Part shown: in pieces, positions 10,213 through 22,499 of the stretch
Numbering within the stretch: the stretch's first letter is position 1
Layout: each line of letters starts with the position of its first letter
From: Diadema setosum
Lineage: Eukaryota; Echinodermata; Echinoidea; Diadematoida; Diadematidae
NCBI RefSeq assembly: GCF_964275005.1
Contig: NC_092689.1
Coordinates: 7,417,200-7,481,199 of the forward strand
Reading direction: 5' to 3'
DNA: 64,000 nt
The notes under the pieces: model-generated
Seen by the model: only the letters and a program-made list of their open reading frames with translations
What the model was told of the DNA's origin: nothing
The model's database searches: none
Translations under genes and position numbers: made by a program

Positions 10213-13141
10213 TCAAGGGAAGGCGCCGAAGAATCGACCTTTCCTGTAAGCAGCTGGACGTTGGACGCGCGAGCTTTTCGGCACCTCATGAAGACGGGAT
10301 CCAGCCAGTCCTGAAGTTCCCAGCACGCCCCGCAGGCTGCGGAGCTCCTGGAAATGGGCTCCCTGTCGTTGCTGTTGCGGCGCATTCACTGGGTTGTTCT
10401 CTAGCATCATCGGTGTTCCCTGGGTGCCGTTGGGGGAGAATGTCGTTGGGGTATCCATGGTGGGCATTTGCATTGATTGCAGCTTGTACTCGCAGATGAA
10501 GTAGTGGTTCTCGCCGAGAATCTGCTCGGGCACCCAGCGCGCCGACACATCGACGGCATTCTGCATCTGCAGGCGTGGGTCTGCGTCGAAGAGAAGAGCG
10601 CCTGTGCCGAACTCTGGGTACACCATTATCTCGTCCCAGTTGGTATAGTTGACAGGTTCGCCGCTGTACCACTCCCATTGCCTGGTCATGGGATTGACGT
10701 GGAGGCCGAGCCATACTGGCTGGGGTTCCAGGTTGGTGCGCAGGGTCCACTCGTAAAGGAAGTCGTTCTCCATGTGAGAATTGACAGTCACGAGGGATGC
10801 ACCCGGTTTCTCTCGGCCGCAGAATTGGTTGGCCGCCCGCTGAGAGAGACCCTCAACAGCGAAGACTGCGCCGCCGAAAGCTCCTCGCATGAAGCCTCCA
10901 TGAGACAATCTGGAAAGAAAGATTGAACCCAACTTTAACACTCTCTATGCCAATGACCTCAATGTGCACAAATTCACACCCAAACCTATAAACACAAATT
11001 AATGTAGCATGTAGATGGTTAATTTGTGCTCCATCTAAACACTAGTCTTTTCTAGCGAATATATTATAATAAGATGATTTGTGAATGAAATAAACGCTTT
11101 AAAGTAACCCGAAAAAGAAAAATCTATGAAATGCGATATTCCCAAATATAAGGTCAGAGATCTTGCCACTTCTGTCTTTTTTTAATAATTATTATTACTG
11201 CAATATTGCGTATACTGCTGTTAGGAGATGAAGTTTGTGATGACGAAGCCAGGAACACGTAAACTACGGTCTTCATGTCAGCCTAATTGACGACATGTGA
11301 TTATATGGACGGATTTTCATCATATCCATTTGTGAGCGTTTGACTCATCTCCGCCACTGTCTAGAAGTCTGGCAGCTCGTTTTTTTTTGTTTTTTTTTTT
11401 TTTTTCACAACGCGAAGCAAATTTGTTCGCTTAAAAGATAATCTAGTTTAGGGCAAGATGACAACTGAACTCTTTTGAGAAATATCGCAAAATACTCGAG
11501 GCGCAGCAGGAAAGAAAATTGTGAGTGATTTTACAGTAAACAAGTATATGCAAAATTTCCTACCTTCCCAAGGGATTACTTTGTTGTTGTTGTTGCTAAA
11601 TACATTTGTTGTTTTTTTTTTAATCTAGGTAATTTGACATTTGCTGTCCCTGCTGGTGTAAGTTGAAAAGACAATATCCTGAATTCAATTCACTTTCGTA
11701 TTGTTTTTCTGCTGCAAGCGCAAAGCAGAAAAGAGCAATCAGAAGTGAGCATGTATGCATTTCACAGTTGTTGTTGTTGGTTTTTTTTTTTCATTTTACA
11801 AAATAATGATGTGAGTAGCGCGGCGGAGGTGACTGCCAGCCACAACTAGAGCCTGATATGTAGAGTCAAAGTGAAATACGACAAAGTACAATGCAACGAA
11901 AGATTGCCATCCATCTATCTAACTCAGGTGCCTTACGTAACTCTAACAATTATCATAATTTTTATTACCACCCTCAGTACAATCATCCTTGCTTTGCGTT
12001 TCTAGCTAGTCTCATGAGGTATCTTTAGCAATGTCTGATTGAAAAAACACAACTTTGCATATTAAAGAAACATAATGGAGAAAGAAAAATGGTTCATTTT
12101 ATTTGCATGCATGGTGCAGCTTTATGAATGTCTGGTTTGAAATACGAGGCTGCATAATGCATGATGAAGAGACGAAAGGAACGAAAAAGACTTAATCGGT
12201 GCAGGAATACAGCGTTTTAACATTTAATATTTCGCAATTAGTCAAAATAAAAGCTACACCAGTGTGCTTGTTAAATTGTTTGTAATAAATCCCACGTTTT
12301 GACATGACTGTTCCACGAGGGTTGAGTGAAAAAATGGGATTGATTCTGCTAACTGCGTTAACTTTTTTTTTTTTTAAATCCGTATACTTCTTTTGTTATT
12401 TCGACGATTCAAGACGCTGATTAACGCTATCTTAATGGATTTTTTGCCCACCCCTTTGACGCACTTTTTTTTTCCAGGTGCAGGCCTTCTAGTCAAGTCG
12501 GGACCGCAATGGTAGCTTATTGGAACATTAAATGATAAATTGTCTAAATTCAAAGTGACTTTACATATATTCAAAAGTGACAGGCATTTCATTTTTTTTT
12601 TTTTTTTACAATCTGTGTCAATAGGTGTTAAACACGATAAAGGAATCAACGATTAACGAACCTCCGGATAAATGAACACCACCCAAAATAAACGTGAGGC
12701 AAAAGTAAATAGTACATTTCATTACCCAATGTCTCAAACTTAGATCATTATCTCCAGACCCTCTTTCACTCTATTACAGCCTTGTACACATATAATTAAA
12801 ACGGTGTGTTTTTAAGTAGTGCAATAAAATCCCCTAAAATCCATGTGGTGCTCAATGAAACAATGACCACAACTCTTGACAAAACAACTGTCAGACGTCT
12901 ATTACTTTGCCTACATGTGTATCATCTAGTCTTTAGGAAATGACAATGCAGATGTGAGAATCAATCATATCAAATTAATTCTTATACAAATCAGATTACA
13001 AATATTCACAAATCTTAACACTCACTGGTAGCAGCTTCCGTCGTACTCAGTCCAAAATCTCTCGCATCCCTGCCCTAATTGGGCGTGGGATACAGCCACT
13101 AGTGCCAACAGGCATCCAAAGAGAGCAACGAACGACCTCAT
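10213..13141 (-). CDS. Secreted C-type lectin-domain protein, spicule-matrix-like (two exons, 270 aa)
   Basis: Exon 1 is 13141-13026 and exon 2 is 10909-10213, stop included. The donor reads CCA|GTGAGT and the acceptor TTTCTTTCCAG|A, joining CA+A as Gln39 in phase 2. Residues 1-20 are a signal peptide, likely cut after SHA. A CTLD spans about 25-182: GCERFW (C26), GSCY (C37), a helix ending in C69, ASLVTVNSHMEN (76-87), the WIGL-type core VWLGL (104-108), WEWYSGEPVNYTNW (117-130) and YFICEYK (175-181, C178). Predicted disulfides are C26-C37 and C69-C178; the usual C2 and C3 are absent, as are EPN/QPD and WND calcium or sugar motifs in their usual form. Sequons lie at N126 and N199. The tail (183-270) is Pro/Gln/Thr-rich, then basic, ending in GRFFGAFP, without the Gly-Pro repeats of SM50-type proteins. 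The architecture resembles sea urchin spicule matrix CTLD proteins (SM29/C-lectin/PM27 class); that role is inferred. Confidence 0.86.
10910..13025 (-). other. Intron of the minus-strand CTLD gene (2.1 kb)
   Basis: GT-AG intron in phase 2. It is AT-rich with long T runs (around 11381-11405, 11610-11622, 11781-11790 and 12361-12375). I see no coding sequence or recognisable dispersed repeat inside it. Confidence 0.8.
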
Positions 13142-13297
13142 CGTAGCAGTATTGCTAATACCAGCGAACAAAGTCCGTGCAACAAGAAGGGAGAAGTGTG
13201 GAGCGCTCTGTCTACTGATGAGAGTATAGGCCTTGGACGGACAGGTCTCAGGATCCACACAAATGTAAAATGTGACTTCGAGAAGCCGTGCGCAGTC

Positions 13298-13306
13298 TTA
13301 TTTATA
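13298..13306 (-). promoter_or_regulatory. TATA box of the minus-strand CTLD gene
   Basis: The minus strand reads TATAAATAA about 160 bases upstream of the ATG at 13141. Transcription would start near 13275, giving a leader of about 130 bases with no need for a 5' intron. A clean TATA box fits a highly expressed cell-type gene. The start site itself is inferred. Confidence 0.6.
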
Positions 13307-13309
13307 CAT

Positions 13310-15383
13310 GTTGAATTGTTGTGATGACGCGGCTCCCCTCTTCCTCTCGACCCCTCCCTCTCTCCTACGTTCACTTTTCTCAAAGCGCGCGGAGCGTCCC
13401 GTGCGCTCACCTATTTAACTTACATCCGTAATTGATTAAGGATAGGAAAAGGTGACAAAATGTGCTCCTCCTTACCTTGGATTGAGTATTATTATGATAA
13501 TGCGTTGACTTATTGAGGATTTTGTTTTTTAATTTTAAACATAGGAGACTTTCTCACTAGGGTTTTTTTTTTTTCTTGATTGACTGTGACAGTATATGAT
13601 TTATGATATGAATTCGTTACATTTAAATGACAATAGTTAAATGACTGTAAATGACGACACCATTTGCTGTTCAGTGAAATCTGCTTTAAAATTTCTTAAA
13701 TCTTCTTTTTAAATGCAAGATTATGCATTTTTAACAGTACCAACTACCTTCAACATTGCGACTACGGACTTGCACTGAATTCATTGTATGTTTCGAAATG
13801 AAATCAATAACAATGAGATGCATAATTCTCATCAATATATTGTAGTCTATAGCTAACCTATAAAGGGTGAATGGGGTTGAAGTTGCTAGATCATGATTAC
13901 AATTATAAAGAGAAGTGATGTTCGTTTTTCCTAAGGTGAGTTATTCCGAAATACACAAACTCCCTATACCTTGCTGTTCGTAATTTCGAAAAATAAACAG
14001 GGTTCGTTAATAAAAATAATTATTTGTGGCATTATACCGAAGATTCGTTATTCCAAAGGTTTGTCCATCCGAAAATGAAAAGAAGGTGCCTAGTAAGAAA
14101 CCTTCGAAATTAAGAACATTTTGCTTTTCGGATTAACGAACCTTCGAAATAATGAACCCTCGGAATAACAAACTTGGACCAGAATGAAACTATTGGGAGA
14201 GTTGTGAAGTGCTGACGTCATCACCTCTCTCCTTTGAATGTCTGGTTGCGACTTTATTGGTATTTGAGGAATTCGAGTAAAACTTGAAGAATGATATCAC
14301 TTTCCTATTTTACTTCCGATTTTGATGAAATCTTAACAATTCTGTTCATCTGAATTTACTGTATGTATTAGATGAAATTTGAAAATAGCATGGAGTTGCA
14401 CTTCAAGGTTGAGCTCATCGTATTTTGCCAAGCTAGGCTTCACCTGTTCAGTGTATTAATCCGGTAATATTTTAACTTTTATCTTCTTTTCATCTCATTA
14501 ATTCTTCACGGACTAGTTTTGGTAACCTTTGTCATCAACTATCCTATTACATCTCTGATTTTTTTTTTTTTGTGCTTTGTTTAACCTTTTCGCTTCTGTA
14601 CAATTGTTTTTCTTTTCTAAAAAAAAATGTACATTTATGGGAATAGCAGATTTCTATGATGCGATGCAAACGAGACCTATCAGGATCAACTTATGAGTGT
14701 TATTGGAGACGAGACAGACGCCCACGTTCTCATAATGTAGAGTAGGCTCTTCGCAAGTTTCCTGCCATGATTTCCTGGCGCAAACAGGAGCGCATCTCTT
14801 TATCGAAATCCACGCTGGAGACATTTTCGCCCCCTTCTCCATCCCTAGTCCCGAAGGGATCACCTTCTGTTGCAGCCCCCGCTTTCTCTAATCTCCACGT
14901 TTACTGCCCTGTGACTCAGTCACGGCATATCACGGAGAATACCCCTTTGGTCAACGCGATGCCCTCTTGCCCAATACGGCCTCCTTTCCCGATTATTCTT
15001 GCCTTTCTCCTAATTACTTTACCGCTGAAGCTTTACATACCCTTTGTCACTTTTTAAGCCTTGCATTAATTCGATTAATCTGTTAAGAAAATGAGAGAAG
15101 AAGAAGGGGAAGATGGGATTTCTGAGGCGGGAATACTTTTCCATTCTTGTCTCAGTCACTCACCACTGTAAGATTTCGAGAGATTTATCCCTATCTATAA
15201 GTTATCAGATTTTGTTTAACCGATAAAGGTCTGTTGAACGGTAAATGCAGTGAGTTAGACCGTCTTGTCGGATAATTATGAACATTTTTTTTTTGTGATA
15301 AACATTTCAAATAGTATCATTTGAAGTTGAATCTATGCATGATTGTCCTAATTGAAAATAATATGAATCATACATTTTGAGAA
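13310..15383. other. Upstream region of the minus-strand CTLD gene
   Basis: Beyond the TATA box it contains one family E repeat and AT-rich sequence. This is where proximal regulatory sites of the CTLD gene should lie, but no site can be named with support. A 96-codon frame at 14767-15057 has no recognisable features. Confidence 0.45.
13925..14180. repeat. TTCG/CCGAA-type dispersed repeat, copy 2 (family E)
   Basis: Carries repeated GTTATTCCGAAATACAC, ATTCGTTATTCCAAAGGTTTG, GGATTAACGAACCTTCG and CGGAATAACAAACTTGG. It lies about 780 bases upstream of the ATG of the minus-strand CTLD gene. Confidence 0.6.
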
Positions 15384-16425
15384 TAACCGGAGGGCCAAAC
15401 CCCAAAAAGTCGCTTACTTAACGAGTGAGTTGCACTCTCTCTACAAACTAAGTAGACCATGCTTATTTTCAAGTTTTTATTGTAACAAACAACATTCCAC
15501 TGGTCTACCTCAAAAAATTTGTTGCGAAAGCCTCCAAATCCAAGATGGCGTCCAAGATGGCCGCCATATTTACTGAATTTGTTATTTGCAAGATAGAATT
15601 TGATTGAAACATCAGACTTCAACAAATTTGATGTCATATGAGAGAGAATAAAATTATCTACAAGTTGATACCATTTTTGTGGGTAATTGTGATCACTGGA
15701 TTGAGATTTTAAGGAAAAAACACTCATTTTTTGATATTTTTCTGAAAAAAGGAAAATCATGAAAATGCTTGATTCAGCATAAATCAAAGAAAGACTGAAG
15801 GATTATCTTGAAACGTTTCAAAAATTTTGATTGACATATAGGACATCAGGAGTAATAATGTCTCAAACTTGAAAACTCACTACGTAAAAATGGCCACTTT
15901 AGTTGTGACAAGAGCTTGTTGGTTGTGAAAAAAGCCTGCGCGCGCCAAGACTACTACACGCACCTCTGGCACTGGCGCTTGTAGCAGTGCCAGTGGTGCG
16001 TGTAGTAGTCTTGGCAAACGCAGACTTTTTCTTTGACAAACAAGGGTTTGTGCCTGCAAAATAACTTTTCATACCAAGTGTTAGCTCAGGTGATGCTGAT
16101 CGCTATCATTTTAAAGTAGATTGTTCTGAAGCAGATGAAATGAAGCAAAAAAATATCTTTCAAATAGAGGTAGAAGCTTGAAACACTAACCTTGCTACAG
16201 AAAGTTTAAAACAAAATTTGGATCAATCACTCAAAAAATTCAAGATTGCAGGCCATCAGAGCTGACATAGTGTATTGCGCCAAAGTAAATGTATCATTTT
16301 GATTTTGATACAATTTTGTCTGTTTTGCTGTCTATTTATATGGTTTTTATATATTATGAACATTTTAATGGTATTTCAAACCATCTTAGGCTTTTATGGA
16401 GACATTTTTCAGAATGCACCATGAA
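15384..16425 (-). repeat. Large inverted repeat, left arm (family A)
   Basis: Inverted counterpart of 18910-19950. Over the ~400 bases at 15400-15790 only a handful of substitutions separate the arms (about 99% identical by eye); the inner part is nearer 93% and the right arm lacks about 60 bases found near 16330-16390. Both arms carry a 120-codon frame starting MIYAESSIFMIFLF. The differences I could check (S/N, Y/N, S/F plus one silent change) show no sign of protein constraint, so I do not call it a gene. Sequence such as AAGATGGCGTCCAAGATGGC is part of the repeat. Confidence 0.9.
15944..16015. repeat. Near-perfect 72-nt hairpin inside family A
   Basis: Stem arms 15944-15964 and 15995-16015 pair over 21 bases. 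One mismatch follows, then nine more pairs to a 10-base loop at 15975-15984. The right-arm copy keeps the fold at 19295-19334 to 19335-19375 with a compensating level of change. The size suits a foldback core or a pre-miRNA-like stem; expression is unknown. Confidence 0.9.
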
Positions 16426-16529
16426 TATTTCTCTGAAAATAAAAAAAAAAAAACAAATAAAATTAAAAATGTTTATGAGAACCATGCAGAAATTAACATC
16501 TTTCCCATAATATAATCAATATTTGGAGA

Positions 16530-17470
16530 AAATTAGGGATCAGTATTGTATTTGGTTCAGGAGTTATAATGTCTCAAACTTGAAATCCAATTTTACATAA
16601 TATATATTTGCACGCATCTGTTCCCAAAGACGTCACAGAGGGTCAAATCCAAGATCGTGCTTACTTTTCGAGTTCCACTCTCTCTATAAACAAGACCATA
16701 TATATTATCAAGTATACTAAGCAATGTTCCGTAAGTACACCTCAGTAGATTTGTTGCAAAAACCTCCGAAGTACAGATGCGGTCCAATAGGGCCGCCATT
16801 TTTATTGAATTTAACATTTCAAACATAAAATTTGATAGAGACATTGGATTGCAACAAATTTGATGTCATATGAAGGAGAGCAAAACTTCAGAAAAGTTGA
16901 TACCACTTTAGCTGTGTACTGTGATAAATTTGGGGGGGGGGGTGTTTGCTTCTCTTTTCTTTTTTTGGGGGGGAGGGAATACATATTTTATATTGTTTTG
17001 AAAAAAGGAAGAAATGTAAAAATGCATGATTTAATATTTATCAAAGAAGAACTGAAGAATTGTTTTGAAACCTGCGATTGAGATTGAAATTTACTGAGAT
17101 TGAGACATAATTCATATTTCTGGAATTATAGGTAATATCATACACTGTTGACAAGTTAACATCTAAAACTTGAAAAAATTATATTTATGCATTATACATT
17201 TTGCATACAATGTGTTTACATGGTCACATGCGACATTGTTATGATTTAGTGACTTGCAAGTACCTGCAAACTAACTTTTCATGCCAAGTGGTGTATAGGT
17301 GTCGCTATACTGTAGCATTTCATCATAGTAGATTGTTCTGAGGCAGATAAGATTGAACAGAAAGTATTTTCCAAAAAGAGATAGGAGCTTGGAATTTGGC
17401 ACAAATTTTGCCAATGTGTTATATTTAGCGATAAAAATAGTATCCACACAAAATTCAAGATGGCGGTAAT
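16530..17470 (-). repeat. Older, diverged direct copy of family A
   Basis: Shares in order with the left arm: GTCTCAAACTTGAAA, GTTCCACTCTCTCTATAAAC, the GGGCCGCCATTTTTATTGAATT block, CAACAAATTTGATGTCATATG, AAAGTTGATACCA, CTAACTTTTCATGCCAAGTG and GTAGATTGTTCTGAGGCAGA. It is much more diverged than the two arms are from each other, so the repeat was in the region before the recent inverted duplication. Confidence 0.75.
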
Positions 17471-17488
17471 TAATCAAGGTTGTCGTTC

Positions 17489-17872
17489 AAGGCATTATTT
17501 ACCATTAGTGCACGTAAAACAAAAACCCAGCTTTACTTATAATGCCTCAAACTAGTTCTAAACTGTGACTTAGGGATAGAACAACTAATGCACAAACTTA
17601 AATCAGTAAAATTAATGCTAAATATTGTGAGATATACTAAATAGATCTGATAGGAATGTTTTTTTTTTTAATATATATACTAAATTGTTAACAGTTATCA
17701 TGGTTATGGTTTCTTGAAAAGAAATGGTGATATCTCCGTATGGTTTAGGCTTTATTATATATATATATATTTTTTTTTTTTACATGGTAGAATGTTTTGT
17801 GATACAACTAACCTGCACATATAAATCGAATGTGATATTTATCCCAATGGTAAACAAAACAATACCTTTAGT
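17489..17872. mobile_element. MITE, family B copy 1
   Basis: Shares GTAGAATGTTTTGTGATACAACTAACCT-type sequence, the ATATCTCC block and the ends ATTTACCATT / AATGGTAAAC with copies at 26792-27128 and 58942-59301. The ends are degenerate and the TTAA is not intact on the left. It abuts the older copy of the large family A repeat. Confidence 0.65.
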
Positions 17873-18520
17873 GTGTTGCGTGAAAGTTAAATCTCAACTT
17901 ATATACTGTAACTTATAATTTGATATATTTTTTAAATCTTCTTATATTGCTGTCTATTACATGTTTCTATACATCCGAACGATATTGTACCAGTGTAAAC
18001 CATATTGAGGGTCTTTTTTTTTTGGGGGGGGGGGTGAAGCTCATTCCAGTGTTTGGGTAAGGCCCAATCTTTGATAAAAAAGAAATGCTTCTGTATCAAA
18101 GATATGCTTTTTTACTTGTTATGTTACTCTGCTGTTGTAGAAACGTGAATGATGATGGTATATGTGTAATAATGTCTGATCCGCAGATGTCCTTGAAAGC
18201 CCTTCTGATCCGAACCCCCCCCCCCAAAAAAAAAAAAAAAAAAAAAAAAATCTGACATGGCGGCAATTTCTCAACTTTGCTCTTAAATGTGTTGTGCGAA
18301 ATTACTTTTCAGTATATTGTTCGAATAAAATTGTCCAAATTTATTATTTGTGCTGTATATTCACATTTACAAATAAGCATGCTGAAACTGCACTGTTATC
18401 AGATTTTCTTACATTGTTTTTAGGCTGATTTCATGTGGGTTATAGTGTCACAATTGATCTGAACTTATGCCATTGGTATGTCTAGATGCTTTCCCATATT
18501 AGATATAAGGATCTCTCGAG

Positions 18521-18803
18521 AGTGAAAATGTTCATTTTCATTCATTTTAGAGTGACCTCGTGGAACACTCGAAGAGTGACGAGTGATCCCTAAGGCAGGG
18601 CTCGAAACTAACGGTGGTCCGGTGGCCCAGGGCCACCAAAAACGCACGTCGGGCCAACAAAATGTCAGAAATGAAGAATTTGGTGGCCTGATCGGGCCAA
18701 CGAAAAAGGTCGGATATTTGCCTTTGGGCCACCAAAAATAAAAGTTAGTGTGGGGGCCTGCCTAAGGTCACTCTAAAATGAGTGAAAATGAACACTTTCA
18801 CTC
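18521..18803. mobile_element. ~283-bp foldback element with GGGCCACC words
   Basis: Outer arms 18521-18556 and 18767-18803 are inverted copies with about three mismatches (AGTGAAAATGTTCATTTTCA against its complement). Inside, CCTAAGGCAGGGCTCGAAAC mirrors GGGGGCCTGCCTAAGG, and GGTGGCCC / GGGCCACC words recur. It is non-coding. Confidence 0.7.
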
Positions 18804-18909
18804 AAAAGTCACTCCAATTTCACTCTAAATTCACCGTTTTCTGTTATTCACTCCTCACATCAAAAGTAAAGACTTCCACTCGATTTGTTTTTTCTTTTTC
18901 GGAGAGTAG

Positions 18910-19950
18910 AATATCACTGATTTTAAAAATATGTCCATAAAAACCTAAGACGGTTTAAGATAGCGCAACAGACAAAATTGTATCAAAATCGAAATAATAC
19001 ATTTAATTTGGGGCAATACACTATGTCAACTTTGATGGCTGTCATCTTGATTTTTTTTTTTTTTTTTGTAGCGGTTGATCTAAATTCTGTATTAAACTAT
19101 CTACAACAAGATTGTTCCAAGTTTCAAGCTATTACCTCTATTTGATTTTTTTTTTTTTTTTGGTTTCATCTCATCTGCTTCAGAACAATCTACTTTGAAA
19201 TAATAGCGATCAGTATCACCTGAGCTACCACTTGGTATGAAAAGTTAATTTGCAGGCACAAACCCTTGCTTGTCAAAGAAAAAGTCTGCATTTACCAAGA
19301 CTACTACACGCACCATTGGCACTGCTACAAGCGCCAGTGCCAGTGGTGCGTGTAGTAGTCTTAGCGCGTGCAGACTTCTTTATGACCAACAAGGTCTTGG
19401 TCACAACTAAAGTGGCCATTTTTACGTAGTGAGTTTTCAAGTTTGAGACATTATAACTCCTGAACCGAAAATGGTACTGTCCCCTAATTTTCTCCAAGCA
19501 TTATTCATATGTAAAACAAAATTTTTGAAACGTTTCAAGATAATCCTTCAGTCTTTCTTTGATTTATGCTGAATCAAGCATTTTCATGATTTTCCTTTTT
19601 TCAGAAAAATATCAAAAAATGAGTGTTTTTTCCTTAAAATCTCAATCCAATGATCACAATAACCCACAAAAATGGTATCAACTTGTAGATAATTTTATTC
19701 TCTTTCATATGACATCAAATTTGTTGAAGTCTGATGTTTCAATTAAATTCTATCTTGCAAATAACAAATTCAGTAAATATGGCGGCCATCTTGGACGCCA
19801 TCTTGGATTTGGAGGCTTTCGCAACAAATTTTTTGAGGTAGACCAGTGGAATGTTGTTTGTTACAATAAAAACTTGAAAATAAGCATGGTCTACTTAGTT
19901 TGTAGAGAGAGTGCAACTCGACCTCTGTTTTTAGCTTTTGGCCCCCCGGT
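18910..19950 (+). repeat. Large inverted repeat, right arm (family A)
   Basis: Partner of 15384-16425 in opposite orientation, separated by about 2.5 kb that holds an older direct copy, a family B MITE and another foldback. It contains the same internal hairpin (19295-19375) and the same open frame (19559 onwards). It carries two T17-21 runs (near 19050 and 19147) absent from the left arm. Confidence 0.9.
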
Positions 19951-21993
19951 TAGAATTTCATGTCCGTAAAACAAAATCATTCGTGTGTGAATGAAAGTGG
20001 GAGTTACAAATAATACGGAGAACTTCTTTTGTGATAGGTAAATTCTATCACTCAAAAGTTTACCCGAGTTACCAAAGGGTAAATGTCCATAACGTAAATG
20101 AGGAAGAATAAAGTAAAACACAGTTTGAAATGAATGGAACGAAGCAAAATACCTTTTAGTTTATGACTCCAGAATTTCTAGACATAGTTTTACTGACACT
20201 ATCGATAATTGTTCTTTCCATTATAACTTAGCATCAACTTTCAGACTCAGAAATTTAGCGGAATTCACATTCAGATAATTGTCAAAGCAAAATGTTGTAT
20301 AGAAGAGTGGTAATAGCGTTACTTAGTAACATGTACTTAGGTTTTTGGACATTCATCCTGGTCAACCGGAGCAAGCCGCGAAACCGCCACCAGGTGCTGC
20401 TCTCACGGTATTCCAAACGTTGAGTAAAATAACAGGTTTGTACAATGTAGCTCATGTCGGCCTAAACCCCGGTTCCTGGTCAAAAACCCGGCGGATGCAA
20501 AAGCTCATGTGGTAAAGTTACTACAAAAGGAAATATATATATAAATAGGTTATACTTAACTCTTTGTACGTTGTTCAGGAAATATTGATTTTAATTTCGC
20601 TCAAAAGAAGATTGTGACGAGACTATTACACAGAAACTGTATATAACAACAATCTTGCTCACACAAAATTACTTGTAGCGGAAGCCGATTTGCTTGACAC
20701 AATGACCTTAAAATTCCTATGATCTTGACATGTCCATACACCTACTCAATATCTTATCAATACATCGGAATAGGCTACTGGTACTATAGTTTCTCGTTTG
20801 GCCTATCTATTTGCTCCATTGTGATAGAGATAAATGGGTCAATACTCATTGTTTTTCTCCTGACAGTGCCTCTTAATTTGATTGCTGTTTGTTCATTGTC
20901 AGTTCTCTTTTTGGTTTGTGCAATTAGTTCGCACATTACCCCTTTTCCTGCTTCTGAATGATATGGCCTCTCTGCTTTTAGGACTCTAAAACAAGCCTTA
21001 GATGAAACGACAGCCTCGATCCTTCGACCACAGTCCAACTGACACTGTGCAAGATCGCAACTTTTCAACACCCTGACTGTATACCATTGTTGCCAGCTGT
21101 TGCATTCCACAAAACACCTTGTCCAACTATTACGCCAAGTTGATTGTATTGACATCAGAGGGAATGAGATAAACTCATCCCATGTAAAAGGCGTTCTTTC
21201 TTTGCTTTTGCTATGGTGTTGTTTTTTGCTTCATAGGAAGACGCTCCATGCTCCTGAAGCGGACATTGCAATCCTTGATTGCAGGATCGATTAATCGTTG
21301 GACAACTTAATGATTACAAAATCAATAACACGAAATATTGCTAGATATTGCTTGTAGTACCCTTTAATCCCCCTACCCCCGTCTTTTGAGATAGCATAAA
21401 GTATATATTCGTTGTTATGGTTGTGGTACGTTCTTTTTTAGTGCGATTCATCTGTGTGCAATACATACATCTTTTTGTCGTAATGGATGGCCCTACCCTA
21501 AACTGTACAAAGTAAGAACTCTTTTAGGAGGAATTTCTTCCTAGTCCTAAAAAAAAAACCCCTCAATTTTGTTCCCCTTCAGATCCCCAGTCTGCCTCGT
21601 CCCCCCCCCCCCCATTTCCCTTTTCCTTTTCCTCAAAATAGTCAACTTTCATTCGGGATACAAGCCTCATCCGTCACACCTGGCTTATTTAAGTAGGCCT
21701 ACCTTCGCCTTCCCTCCCCACAAAATGTCCAACGTCTTAATTTCAAGGTATAATCATCATACCACCTCCTTGAGACCGTAGACTTGGTGTTTTTTTTAAA
21801 GAAAAGAAGATAGCGAAATCCATGATGTATCTTTTATCATATTTTAATCATGTGGCACTATGTGCCTGGTTGATATCGTCCGCTGAAGTCACCTGGGATC
21901 ACCCACGAAGGTTCGGCATCGTTCCCCCTCTTTCTTGTGTGGGTAAAGGTAGATGGGTGGACTACTTCACCAGATTAGCCCCAGTTCTTTACG

Positions 21994-22020
21994 ATGAATG
22001 AATGAATGAATGAATGAATG
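21994..22020. repeat. (GAAT)n tetranucleotide
   Basis: Six to seven GAAT units. Confidence 0.9.
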
Positions 22021-22427
22021 ATAAGGGTTCTTTTCGGCATCTAAACTAAGGAGGTATCGCTTCCTCCGTGGACTAACTTAACTACCGATTAGGACAAATC
22101 ACGACTCTGCTACATAGGGCACTCAAGGCTTTTATTCCATTGGACATCTGCAGTTCCTAGTGCTCGATTGGTCATTGGATAACCTGATACTTGGATACTC
22201 AAAACCATGCAATTGACCATACCTTTGATCAAGCACACAATTTTCTGTGATTCGCTATGCCTTTCTTTCACAACCCAAGAGGAGTTACATTTTAACATTG
22301 ATACCAAACAAAGGCTTTCCCATGAAATCTATACGGTTAAGTATGATCATCTAAGAAACACCATGTCTCAATACATCTCTCTTTATTGATACGTACACAG
22401 CATTATCAGGGAACAAACAGTCAACAT

Positions 22428-22499
22428 ACCCACAAACACGCACACACTCTCTCACATACATCCACACACCTACACACGCACATGCACACATACACACCA
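22428..22499. repeat. Imperfect (CA)n
   Basis: CACA-rich stretch broken by CTCTCTC and CATACAT words. Confidence 0.75.

Noticed and set aside
10477..10926. 149-codon plus-strand frame
   Set aside because: Antisense shadow of exon 2 of the CTLD gene; that exon's high GC keeps other frames open.
15368..15787. 139-codon frame (minus), near-identical to the frame at 19559-19969 (plus)
   Set aside because: It lies wholly inside the inverted repeat. The differences I checked were three amino-acid changes and one silent change, so there is no protein constraint, and no domain is recognisable.
20784..21155. 123-codon minus-strand frame
   Set aside because: No recognisable domain, signal peptide or splice context; its length is within chance for a 64-kb window.
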